Below are positions 1 to 6,936 of a DNA stretch of 17,211 nt, piece after piece. Position 1 is the first letter of the stretch, and each line of letters opens with the position of its first letter. The stretch comes from Pseudomonadota bacterium (GTDB lineage Bacteria > Pseudomonadota > Alphaproteobacteria > Sphingomonadales > Sphingomonadaceae): positions 1 to 17,211 of the forward strand of contig JAEWKG010000128.1 of the NCBI GenBank assembly GCA_023386135.1, written 5' to 3'. The notes beneath the pieces are model-generated. The model did not search any database. It saw nothing but the letters and a program-made list of their open reading frames with translations, and was not told the DNA's origin. The position numbers and the translations under genes are program-made.

Positions 1-1
1 C

Positions 2-262
2 TACACCACCATCGCTGCCATCGCGGCCGGGCGCACCGCCAGCCGGAGCAAGCTGCGGACCTATGCCGAACTCAACGAGGCGCTTGCAGCAATCGGCAGC
101 AGGTCGGTGCGCGGGCGTGGGCCGATCGACGTCCACCGTTCCGACGCGCTGCTTGCCGCCGCGTGGCTGCGCTCGGCCGCGCACATCCCCGCATACTGGC
201 ACCCGCCCGAGATGACCGACGAGATCGCGCAGACCGAAGGCTGGACCTTCGGAGCGCTTTGA
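2..262 (+). CDS. C-terminal end of a protein, possibly DUF429/RNase H-fold family (partial)
   Basis: This is the last 86 codons of a gene that begins left of the window, ending with TGA at 260-262. The frame is open from base 2. The visible tail contains a Ser-Asp-Ala-Leu-Leu-Ala-Ala-Ala-Trp stretch, then Trp-His-Pro-Pro, and ends in EGWTFGAL. A D-A-L-x-x-A-A helix followed by a terminal T-E-G-W-x-F-G resembles the C-terminus of predicted nucleases of the DUF429 (RNase H-like fold) family. That is a resemblance from memory only. Without the N-terminal half, which would carry the acidic active-site residues, the family is a guess. A 27-bp gap with a small hairpin separates it from the tRNA gene downstream. 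I am confident it is coding and unsure of its function. Confidence 0.5.
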   Translation, partial: YTTIAAIAAGRTASRSKLRTYAELNEALAAIGSRSVRGRGPIDVHRSDALLAAAWLRSAAHIPAYWHPPEMTDEIAQTEGWTFGAL

Positions 263-274
263 CGCAAAGCGCGC

Positions 275-289
275 GCGGACCGCTGGTCC

Positions 290-291
<2 letters not shown>
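275..291. repeat. Short perfect hairpin abutting the tRNA 5' end
   Basis: GCGGACC-GCT-GGTCCGC forms a 7-bp perfect stem with a 3-base loop. Its right arm covers the first two bases of tRNA-Thr. There is no T-run after it, so it is not a classic intrinsic terminator. It could terminate the upstream gene weakly, mark a leader cut during tRNA maturation, or be chance in GC-rich sequence. Confidence 0.3.
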
Positions 292-365
<74 letters not shown>

Positions 366-383
366 TCGACCAGCAACACGCCC

Positions 384-1244
384 TCACCGCTTCCACGCCG
401 TATCGCCCGGCAGCCCGAGACGGATCGCCGCCTGCCATGCGGGTGAAGAGCGGTCCTTCATGTGCTCAGGAAGACGGCCCATCGCCTTCACCAGCACGCG
501 GTCGCGCGTGGTGAGGTCGAACTCGCGGCCCAGGTCCAGCCGCTCGCGCACTGCTGGCGGCAGGATCGACACCGCCGCCCGCGCGAGCGAGCGGTGGAGG
601 AAGCGCGGGACGCTGGGCGCGGCGCGGCCGGACTGGATGATCTCGAGGAACTCGCGGTTGATCGGGTGCGGCTCGAAGCGCGGGAGCAGGCGCTCCATCA
701 TGCGGTGGAAGTCGGCTTCCAAGTGCGGGATTTCCGTGACGCCGTAGAGCTCGGCGATGGCGGTGCCTTCGTGCCAGAAGCGGTCCTTCTCCGGCGCCGA
801 CAATCGCCGTACGAAACGGTCGTAGGCGGTGAGGAAACCATACTGCGCAGTTGCCGAAACCCAGTTGAGCAGCTCCGGATCGAGGGCGCGATAGTCTTCG
901 CCCGACGGTGTCTTGCCGGCGACCTTGGCGTGCATCCGGTTAACCCCGCCGATCACCTGCCGCGCGACGCTCTTGGGCCCGTAGACGCCGACCATCGCCG
1001 CCATGCCGGTCCGCTGCGAGCGGCCGATCGGGTCGACCTTGTAGATCGAGTGATCCCACACCCCCGAGCGGATGCGCGCGTCGGCGAATTCGAGCAGCAC
1101 CGCCGCCACGCCGCCCACCGCGAGCGCGACGGGGTTCTTGAACACCTTCCACTGGATCGTATCCGGCGCGAGATAGGCCTCCTCGCCCTTCGGCTTGGAG
1201 AAATCGATCGCCGGCATCGGTGCCACGCGCGTCATCTGGTTCAT
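384..1244 (-). CDS. DUF2236 / MpaB-type oxygenase family protein
   Basis: The 286-residue product matches the DUF2236 family (ER-bound oxygenase MpaB / latex-clearing-protein-like). Visible landmarks are SGVWDHSIYKVDPIGRSQRT at about residues 60-79, the G-V-N-R-M-H-A-K-V-A-G segment at about 100-110, and the Y-R-A-L-D-P-E-L-L-N-W-V-S-A-T segment at about 118-132. These are the spaced Arg/His/Thr blocks characteristic of the family, several members of which bind heme b and cleave carbon-carbon double bonds. There is no signal peptide, so a cytoplasmic location is likely. The length is normal. The ATG at 1242-1244 is the first in-frame start; its ribosome-binding site is weak. The gene is divergent from an acyl-CoA dehydrogenase and the 72-bp gap contains a TetR-type palindrome, so it may share that control. 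Its substrate is unknown. Family assignment is firm; enzymatic activity is inferred. Confidence 0.85.
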   Translation of the reverse strand: MNQMTRVAPMPAIDFSKPKGEEAYLAPDTIQWKVFKNPVALAVGGVAAVLLEFADARIRSGVWDHSIYKVDPIGRSQRTGMAAMVGVYGPKSVARQVIGGVNRMHAKVAGKTPSGEDYRALDPELLNWVSATAQYGFLTAYDRFVRRLSAPEKDRFWHEGTAIAELYGVTEIPHLEADFHRMMERLLPRFEPHPINREFLEIIQSGRAAPSVPRFLHRSLARAAVSILPPAVRERLDLGREFDLTTRDRVLVKAMGRLPEHMKDRSSPAWQAAIRLGLPGDTAWKR

Positions 1245-1258
1245 CGTCGCATCCGCTC

Positions 1259-1287
1259 TTGAACGGCAGTCCCTGGATTGTTATCAA
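1259..1287 (+). promoter_or_regulatory. Candidate promoter for the large acyl-CoA dehydrogenase gene
   Basis: TTGAAC (1259-1264), then 17 bp, then TATCAA (1282-1287) gives a sigma-70-like arrangement. Its -10 lies inside the palindrome 1281-1296, so a repressor bound there would block it. On the opposite strand TTGCGG, 17 bp and TAACAA is a weaker candidate for the oxygenase gene. Both are read by eye only. Confidence 0.3.
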
Positions 1288-1296
1288 ATCTGATAA
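1281..1296. promoter_or_regulatory. Palindromic operator 1 (proposed TetR site)
   Basis: TTATCAAATCTGATAA is an inverted repeat with 6-bp perfect arms. It differs by only one base from the site at 3657-3672 and closely resembles the two sites at 4381-4413. It lies in the divergent gap between the oxygenase and the large acyl-CoA dehydrogenase, 20 bp before the latter's start and just upstream of its Shine-Dalgarno. Binding by the local TetR protein is inferred from shared occurrence. Confidence 0.75.
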
Positions 1297-1316
1297 GTCC
1301 CCGCAAGGAGCGTGCA

Positions 1317-2543
1317 ATGAATCTCGAATGGTCGCCCGAAGAGCAGGCGTTCGCCGAGGAGATGCGCGCAATCATCGCCCGCGAACTGGATGAGGACCTG
1401 CGCGATGCGGGCTTGCGCGCCACCAGCGTCTATCCCGATCACGAAGCCTCGATGGCATGGCAGGCCAAGCTTCACGCCGCCGGCCTCGCCGCGCCGCATT
1501 GGCCGGCCGAGCAGGGCGGGCGCGACTGGAGCGCGGCGCAGCACTACCTGTTCAACCGCGCGAGGGCCGAGGCGGGCGCGCCCTCGCTCTCGCCGATGGG
1601 CATCCACATGGTCGCGCACGTGATCGCGGCCTTCGGGACGCCGTCGCAGAAGGACTACTTCCTGCCGCGCATCCTCACCGGCGAGGTGTTCTTCTGCCAG
1701 GGCTATTCGGAGCCCAACGCCGGGTCGGACCTCGCGGCTTTGCAGATGAACGCGGTGCCCGAGGGTGACGATTTCGTGCTCAACGGCTCGAAGATCTGGA
1801 CCACCCACGCGCAGGAGGCGAACTGGATTTTCTGTCTCGTACGGACCTCGAGCGAGGGGCGGCGGCAGGAGGGCATTACCTTCCTGCTGGTGCCAATGGA
1901 CCAGCCGGGCGTGACGGTGCGGCCGCTGACCATGCTGTCGGGCGAGACGGTGCAGAACCAGGTGTTCTTCGACGACGCGCGCTCCTCACGCGCGAACGTG
2001 ATCGGTGAGGTCGGCCAAGGCTGGCGGGTGGCGAAGTACCTGCTCGAATTCGAGCGCGGCGGCGCCTACGCCGCAGCCCTGCGCGTGCGGGCCGAGGCGC
2101 TGGCGGACGAGGCGGCGGCCGCCCGCGCGGGTGACCGGGCGCTGATCGATGTCCCCGCGTTCCGCCACAAGCTCGCGCGCGCGATGACGCGGATCGACGT
2201 GCTCGAAGTGATGGAGCTGCGGCTGTTGTCGGCCGCCGGCAAGGGGCAGAGCGTGGGCGCGATGTCCTCGCTGATGAAGATCATGGGCACCGAGCTGGCC
2301 CAGCACCTCACCGAGCTGGCGCTCGAAGCCGCCGGTCCCGCAGGCACCGCGTTCCAGCCGCACGCCGCTCGGCCGGGCGCCGAGGTGCCGGGCTACGCGC
2401 CGCCCGCCGATGGCCATGTGTCAGGCGAGGAGTGGCAGGCGATCGCGCCGCTGCGCTATCTCAACGAGCGGGCGGGTTCGATCTACGCGGGATCGAACGA
2501 GATCCAGCGCAACATACTCGCCAAGCACGTGCTCGGGCTTTAG
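1317..2543 (+). CDS. Acyl-CoA dehydrogenase, large-subunit type
   Basis: This 408-residue FAD-dependent acyl-CoA dehydrogenase should introduce an alpha,beta double bond into an acyl-CoA in the cytoplasm. Visible family signatures are YSEPNAGSDLA at 130-140 (flavin/substrate loop), KIWTTHAQEANW at 159-170, and the C-terminal YAGSNEIQRNILAKHVLGL. The Glu common in that last motif of medium-chain enzymes is Ala here. A glutamate at 246 (L-E-F-E246-R-G-G) falls where isovaleryl-CoA dehydrogenase and the ChsE-type steroid enzymes carry their base, so it is the likely catalytic residue. The ATG at 1317 was chosen because AAGGAG (1305-1310) precedes it by 6 bp; the longer frame from 1278 would start upstream of operator 1 and read through it. 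Its stop overlaps the convergent stop of a second dehydrogenase. Pairing with that protein as an alpha2beta2 enzyme is inferred from known heteromeric ChsE/PimCD-type enzymes. Confidence 0.92.
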   Translation: MNLEWSPEEQAFAEEMRAIIARELDEDLRDAGLRATSVYPDHEASMAWQAKLHAAGLAAPHWPAEQGGRDWSAAQHYLFNRARAEAGAPSLSPMGIHMVAHVIAAFGTPSQKDYFLPRILTGEVFFCQGYSEPNAGSDLAALQMNAVPEGDDFVLNGSKIWTTHAQEANWIFCLVRTSSEGRRQEGITFLLVPMDQPGVTVRPLTMLSGETVQNQVFFDDARSSRANVIGEVGQGWRVAKYLLEFERGGAYAAALRVRAEALADEAAAARAGDRALIDVPAFRHKLARAMTRIDVLEVMELRLLSAAGKGQSVGAMSSLMKIMGTELAQHLTELALEAAGPAGTAFQPHAARPGAEVPGYAPPADGHVSGEEWQAIAPLRYLNERAGSIYAGSNEIQRNILAKHVLGL

Positions 2544-3628
2544 CGCGCCAGCCGCTCCGCCGCGTAGCGCTCGATGTGCATGTCGGCCGTGCCGAGGCGG
2601 TTTTCGATCGCGGTGGCCCGCTTGAAGTAGTGCCCGACGCGGAGTTCCTCGGTCAGCCCCATCGCGCCGTGCAACTGCACCGCCTCCTGCCCGATCAGCC
2701 GCAGCGCCTCGCCCACGGTCGCCTTGGCGGCCGAGACCGCCGCGGGATCGTCGACCTTGAGCGCGGCGAGCAGCGCGGCTGCGGAGATCTGTTCGCTGGC
2801 GATGAACATGTCGACCATCCGGTGCTGCAGCGCCTGGAACGACGCGAGCGGTTGGCCGAACTGCTTACGCTCGTTGGCGTAGGCGACGGTGTCGGCGACC
2901 ATCACCTCGGCCAGTCCCGACGCCTCGCCGCATACTGCAGCGGTGGCGCGGTCGATGGCCGCTTGGAATGCTGACAGCACCTCGGTGCCTCGGGCGATCA
3001 GGGCCGCATCCGGCAGCTCGAGGCCGTCGAGCAGCAGGTCGGCGGCCGGTGTGTCATCGATGAGCCGATAAGCCCGCAGAACTTGCGCCACCTGCCCCGC
3101 CTCGGCGGCGAACAGCGCGAAGCCCTCGCCAATTCGCGCCGGAATCAGCAGCAGCCCGGCCTGCGCCGCGAACGGCACCGCCAGCTTGCGGCCATGAAGG
3201 CACCAGCCGCCGTCGATGGGCTCGGCAGCGGTGTCGATCGCGGAAATATCGCCGCGGGTCTGCCCTTCCTCGACCGCCAGGACGGCAAGCAGGCTTCCGT
3301 CGGCGATCCGCGCGACTGTTGCGTCTTCGCCGAGCGCCAGAAGCCCATGGGCGGCGAGGACGAAGCAATCGATATAGGGCGTCACCGCCAGGCTTCGGCC
3401 GAGAGCGGCGGCGATGATCATCTCTTCCTGCGCCCCGCCGCCGAACCCGCCAACCGCATCCGGAAGGCCCGCCCCGGCAACGCCTTGTTCGCCGCGCAGC
3501 TCGTCCCAGAACGCCAGCATCGCGCCGGCGTCTTGTCCGCGGCGGCGGTCGAACGGAAGGTTGCGCACCAGATACCCATCGAGGGCCTGCCGGAGGAGTT
3601 GCTGGTCGTCGCTGGGCTGAAGGTCCAT
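2540..3628 (-). CDS. Acyl-CoA dehydrogenase, small-subunit type
   Basis: This 362-residue acyl-CoA dehydrogenase-family protein has the C-terminal fold landmarks A-N-E-R-K-Q-F-G-Q-P-L at 251-261, QALQHRMVDMF at 265-275 and QEAVQLHGAMGLTEELRVGH at 314-333. It lacks the usual N-E-I-Q-R terminus. At the position matching the partner's Glu246 it has an Asp (A-A-I-D226-R), so it is probably not catalytic alone and acts with the large subunit; this is inference. Its N-terminal domain is Ala/Gly-rich and degenerate, as in PimD/ChsE-like small subunits. The ATG at 3626-3628 is preceded by a strong TAGGAGG (complement of 3633-3639) at 5-bp spacing. It lies 45 bp after tetR on the same strand, with a palindrome in the gap. 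A GATAAT -10-like box inside that palindrome suggests its own repressible promoter. It is tail-to-tail with the large subunit, sharing 4 bp. Confidence 0.9.
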   Translation of the reverse strand: MDLQPSDDQQLLRQALDGYLVRNLPFDRRRGQDAGAMLAFWDELRGEQGVAGAGLPDAVGGFGGGAQEEMIIAAALGRSLAVTPYIDCFVLAAHGLLALGEDATVARIADGSLLAVLAVEEGQTRGDISAIDTAAEPIDGGWCLHGRKLAVPFAAQAGLLLIPARIGEGFALFAAEAGQVAQVLRAYRLIDDTPAADLLLDGLELPDAALIARGTEVLSAFQAAIDRATAAVCGEASGLAEVMVADTVAYANERKQFGQPLASFQALQHRMVDMFIASEQISAAALLAALKVDDPAAVSAAKATVGEALRLIGQEAVQLHGAMGLTEELRVGHYFKRATAIENRLGTADMHIERYAAERLAR

Positions 3629-3654
3629 GTCGCCTCCTAACCCGTCTCAGCGCC

Positions 3655-3674
3655 AATTATCAAGTCTGATAATT
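3655..3674. promoter_or_regulatory. Palindromic operator 2 (proposed TetR site)
   Basis: AATTATCAAGTCTGATAATT has 8-bp perfect arms, the longest of the four copies, around a 4-bp centre. Its last base is also the first base of the TTA that encodes the tetR stop, and it lies 26 bp upstream of the small acyl-CoA dehydrogenase start. Its core (3657-3672) differs from operator 1 by one base. It would let the dehydrogenase be regulated separately from tetR read-through. Confidence 0.75.
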
Positions 3675-4303
3675 TATTTGAGCAGGCCGGCCAGCAGTGT
3701 TTCGACAGTCTGCGCCCGATAACGCTCATGCAGCGCCTCGTCGGCATTGGGAATGCCGCCGAACACCGCCGACAGGGTGAAGCGGTTGGAATAGAGCCCG
3801 TCGGCCGAGCCGATAGTGTTGAAATAGAACAGCTTGGGATCGACCGCGCGGAATTCGCCCTTGGCGATACCCTCTTCGATGATCCGCTGCTGCGCGCCGG
3901 CGATCGGCTTGAGCAGTTCCTCGGCGATGTGATGCACGCGTTCGGGCGTGGCATCGCGCACCATCGCCTGGATCAGGCGGTTCAAATAGGGGATGCGGTA
4001 ATAGGTATCGACGATGCCGCTGAGGTGGATTCGCATCCGCTCGGTGGGCGCAACGTCGAGCTGGAACAGCGCATCGAGCTGGCGGATTGCGTGCATCACG
4101 TCCCTGTCGAGCAGAGCGAGCAGCATGCCCTCCTTGCTGCCGAAATAGTACCGGATCATCCCGTGATTGACGTTCGCGCGGGCGGCGATGTCGAGGATGC
4201 CGATCTCGACCGTGTCCTGCTCGCGCATCAGCGCGCTCGCCGCGTCGAGCAGCGCGTCGCGGATCGCGCCCTTCTCTACGCGCTTGCCGGCTTCGATGCT
4301 CAC
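3674..4303 (-). CDS. TetR/AcrR-family transcriptional regulator
   Basis: This 209-residue one-component regulator has an N-terminal DNA-binding domain at about residues 10-60. Its helix-turn-helix is readable as I-L-D-I-A-A-R-A-N-V-N-H-G-M-I-R-Y-Y-F-G-S-K-E-G, where the Y-Y-F-x-S-K-E pattern is the classic end of the TetR recognition region. The remaining residues form an alpha-helical ligand-binding domain, with no clear homologue by eye. Such proteins usually repress and are released by a small ligand, often an acyl- or aryl-CoA in catabolic loci. The start is GTG at 4301-4303, preceded by a GGGGAAG purine run at about 8 bp. It is divergent from a TonB-dependent receptor and upstream of the small acyl-CoA dehydrogenase. 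Palindromes in front of it, behind it and between two other local genes make it the likely regulator of all of them and of itself. Confidence 0.93.
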   Translation of the reverse strand: MSIEAGKRVEKGAIRDALLDAASALMREQDTVEIGILDIAARANVNHGMIRYYFGSKEGMLLALLDRDVMHAIRQLDALFQLDVAPTERMRIHLSGIVDTYYRIPYLNRLIQAMVRDATPERVHHIAEELLKPIAGAQQRIIEEGIAKGEFRAVDPKLFYFNTIGSADGLYSNRFTLSAVFGGIPNADEALHERYRAQTVETLLAGLLK

Positions 4304-4380
4304 TGCGGCTACTTCCCCTTACGCGACATCCGCTCACCACAGCATCATCGCGCGGCGGGCGCAATCACCCCTTGCTTAAC

Positions 4381-4396
4381 CTATCAGAGCTGATAA
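4381..4396. promoter_or_regulatory. Palindromic operator 3a (proposed TetR site)
   Basis: CTATCAGAGCTGATAA, read on the other strand as TTATCAGCTCTGATAG, is the same palindrome as operators 1 and 2 with one imperfect outer base. It lies in the 145-bp divergent gap between tetR and the TonB-dependent receptor. A TTGCTT (4372-4377) just upstream could be a -35 box for the receptor gene, with AT-rich -10 candidates inside the site. Confidence 0.7.
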
Positions 4397-4397
4397 T

Positions 4398-4413
4398 CTA
4401 TCAGAAATGATAA
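4398..4413. promoter_or_regulatory. Palindromic operator 3b (proposed TetR site)
   Basis: CTATCAGAAATGATAA is a second copy in tandem with operator 3a, with start points 17 bp apart and one base between the sites. Close tandem placement suggests binding of two dimers. It ends 35 bp before the receptor start codon at 4449. An in-frame ATG at 4407 lies inside this site and is therefore unlikely to be the true start. Confidence 0.7.
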
Positions 4414-4448
4414 GGACCGCTGCGGGCGGTGAGCGAGGGAGAAGATCG

Positions 4449-6932
4449 ATGGCGAAGGCGTCACTGTTCCGTTCATGGCTCCTGGCAGGCAGCATCCTCG
4501 CCGCGACGGGCATCGCCCAGCCGGCGTTCGCGCAGGACACCGCCCCCGCGGCTGGCGATGCTGCCGACACCACCACTACAGGGGAGATCGTCGTCACCGC
4601 CAACCGGCGCCAGGAAAACATCACCGACGTCGGCATCGCGGTGCAGGCCTTCACCGGCGAGCAGCTATCGGACCTGCGAGTGACCTCGACCGAGGACCTG
4701 CAGGTCATCGTCCCCAGCCTCAACGTCTCGCGCGGATATCAGGGCATCCCGATCTACACCCTGCGCGGGATCGGCTTCAACACGATCAACCTGTCCGCCA
4801 CCTCGACCGTCGGCACCTACCAGGACGAGGTCGCGCTCGCCTATCCGTTCATGAACAGCGGCCCGGTCTACGACCTCGAGCGGGTCGAGGTGCTCAAGGG
4901 ACCGCAGGGCACGCTCTACGGCCGCAACACCACCGGCGGCCTCGTCAACTTCATCAGCGCCAAGCCCGAGATGGGCGCGTTCGGCGGGCACCTGGCGGTC
5001 GATATCGGCAGCGAGCAGACGCTCAACAGCGAAGGGCATCTCAATGTCCCGCTGGGCGAGGCAGTCGCGGCGCGCGTCGCGTGGCGGACCGAGGACAGCT
5101 GGGACGGGTGGCAGCATTCGATCACCCGCGACGACACGTTGGGCGAAGTGCACCGCTACGGAGGGCGCCTGACGGTCACCGCGAACCCGGTGCCCGACAT
5201 GAAGATCGAGCTCGCCGGCAACTTCTGGATCAACAAGTCCGACACGCTCGCAGCCCAGGCGGTCGGCTTCACCCCGAACACTGATCCCGCCAACGGCACG
5301 CTGTTCAGCCTGTTCAACGCGCCCGGCCTTGCCGCGTACGTCGCCGCCAACGGCTCCAACTGGACCAGCACGACCGCCGATTGGCAGGACGAAACGGCGC
5401 GCGCGCAGAACATCGGGCGCGGGACCGGCATCGACCGGCCCAACCAGGAAGACAGCAACTTCGCCGGCTTCCGCGGCCTCCTGCAGTTCGACTTCCTGCC
5501 CAACGTCAGCTTCATCTCGTTGACCGGCTACAACCACGTGAAGCGCGACGCGACGTACGACTGGAGCGGTGCGCCCTACGAAATCCTCAGCCAGCGCGCG
5601 GAGGGGCGGATCAACTCGCTGTCGCAGGAAGTCCGTTTCCAGGGCACCACCGGCCCGGCCGAGTGGGTGGTCGGCGCCTACTACGCCAACGACAAGGTGA
5701 TCGATACCAACCAGACGCTGCTCGGCCAGAACGCCAACGTCGGCGCGGTGCGCGCGCTGATCCTCCAGCTCGGCCTGCTGAATACGCCCTTCAACTCGCC
5801 GGGCTACACCGCGACCGACGTCGCGCAGTCGTTCCGCACCTATCGCGACACCGCCAACTTCGACGTCGAGACGATGAGCGCATTCGCGAGCGCCGACTGG
5901 ACGCTGACCCCGACACTGAAGCTCACGACCGGCATCCGCTACACGAAGGACCGGCAGGACTACGTCGGCTGCTCGCGCGATTTCAACGGGTCGATGCTGC
6001 CCAACGTCAACCTGTTCAACCGGGCGTTCTTCTTCCAGGTGTACGGCGCCTTCACCGCGCCGATCGCCGCGAACCAGTGCAACACGTTCGACGTCGTCAC
6101 CAAGACCTTCGGCCCGGTGACCTCGACGCTGAAGGAGGACAACGTCGCGTGGCGCGGCGCGCTGACCTGGGAGCCCAACGACGACACGCTGGTCTATGCC
6201 TCGGTCTCGCGCGGCTACAAGTCGGGCTCGACCCCGGTCAACGCGGCCAACATCGCGACCCAGAACGGCCCCGCGCGGCAGGAGCAGCTCACCGCCTACG
6301 AGCTCGGCACCAAGCTGAGCCTCGCCGACCGGCGATTCTACGTGAATGCCGCCGCGTTCTATTACGATTACAGCGACAAGCAGCTGGCAGTCTATTTCGC
6401 CGATCCGATCTACACCACGCTGCTGCGGCTGGATAACATCCCCAAGTCGCGCGCCTATGGCCTCGATGGCGATGCCAACTGGCGGGTGACCGACGCGCTG
6501 ACGCTGTCGCTCGCGGCGACCTGGCTCAAGACCGAGATCCAGGGCTACCAGGGTATCAACGCCGCCGGCCAGCCGCTCGATTACGACGGGTACGAATTCC
6601 CCTACAGCCCGCGCTTCTCCGGCGCGGCGACGGTTACATACGATACGCCGGTGTCGAGCTCGCTCGGCCTGCGCGCGATCGTCAACGGGCGCTACCAGTC
6701 GAAGACGTCGAGCACGATCGAGGATTTCGCGCCGCTGGCGATCCCATCCTACGGCCTGCTCAACGCCAGCCTCGCGCTCTATTCGCAGGACGGGAAGTGG
6801 GAGGCGTCGATCTGGGGGCGCAACATCACCGACGAATACTACTGGGCATCGGCGGCGACCAATGCCAACACTGCGGTGCGCTTCCCGGGGCGCAGCGCCA
6901 GCTATGGAGCGACGGTGAAGGTCAACTTCTGA
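4449..6932 (+). CDS. TonB-dependent outer-membrane receptor
   Basis: The 827-residue product is a TonB-dependent receptor, which imports a substrate across the outer membrane using TonB-ExbBD energy. It begins with a signal peptide (basic M-A-K-A-S-L-F-R-S-W, hydrophobic core, cleavage expected after A-F-A at about residue 28). A TonB box (GEIVVTANRR) follows, then a plug domain with I-Y-T-L-R-G-I-G-F and VEVLKGPQGTLYGRNTTGG. The rest is a long beta-barrel ending in the aromatic-terminated strand VRFPGRSASYGATVKVNF. The start at 4449 was chosen because AGGGAG (4436-4441) precedes it and the signal peptide begins there. The receptor is divergent from tetR behind two operators and only 4 bp upstream of the CoA ligase, so the two are surely co-transcribed. 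This predicts that the imported compound, or its product, is what the ligase activates. Siderophore uptake is the alternative, but the context argues against it. Confidence 0.95.
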   Translation: MAKASLFRSWLLAGSILAATGIAQPAFAQDTAPAAGDAADTTTTGEIVVTANRRQENITDVGIAVQAFTGEQLSDLRVTSTEDLQVIVPSLNVSRGYQGIPIYTLRGIGFNTINLSATSTVGTYQDEVALAYPFMNSGPVYDLERVEVLKGPQGTLYGRNTTGGLVNFISAKPEMGAFGGHLAVDIGSEQTLNSEGHLNVPLGEAVAARVAWRTEDSWDGWQHSITRDDTLGEVHRYGGRLTVTANPVPDMKIELAGNFWINKSDTLAAQAVGFTPNTDPANGTLFSLFNAPGLAAYVAANGSNWTSTTADWQDETARAQNIGRGTGIDRPNQEDSNFAGFRGLLQFDFLPNVSFISLTGYNHVKRDATYDWSGAPYEILSQRAEGRINSLSQEVRFQGTTGPAEWVVGAYYANDKVIDTNQTLLGQNANVGAVRALILQLGLLNTPFNSPGYTATDVAQSFRTYRDTANFDVETMSAFASADWTLTPTLKLTTGIRYTKDRQDYVGCSRDFNGSMLPNVNLFNRAFFFQVYGAFTAPIAANQCNTFDVVTKTFGPVTSTLKEDNVAWRGALTWEPNDDTLVYASVSRGYKSGSTPVNAANIATQNGPARQEQLTAYELGTKLSLADRRFYVNAAAFYYDYSDKQLAVYFADPIYTTLLRLDNIPKSRAYGLDGDANWRVTDALTLSLAATWLKTEIQGYQGINAAGQPLDYDGYEFPYSPRFSGAATVTYDTPVSSSLGLRAIVNGRYQSKTSSTIEDFAPLAIPSYGLLNASLALYSQDGKWEASIWGRNITDEYYWASAATNANTAVRFPGRSASYGATVKVNF

Positions 6933-6936
6933 TCCG

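Noticed and set aside
462..1262. A 266-codon plus-strand frame over the DUF2236 gene
   Set aside because: It has no family signature and Arg/Asp/His-rich shadow composition. The minus-strand frame carries conserved oxygenase motifs.
4407..4448. Upstream in-frame ATG for the first receptor
   Set aside because: It lies inside operator 3b, has no ribosome-binding site, and would add a non-signal-like N-terminus. The ATG at 4449 has AGGGAG before it and begins a normal signal peptide.
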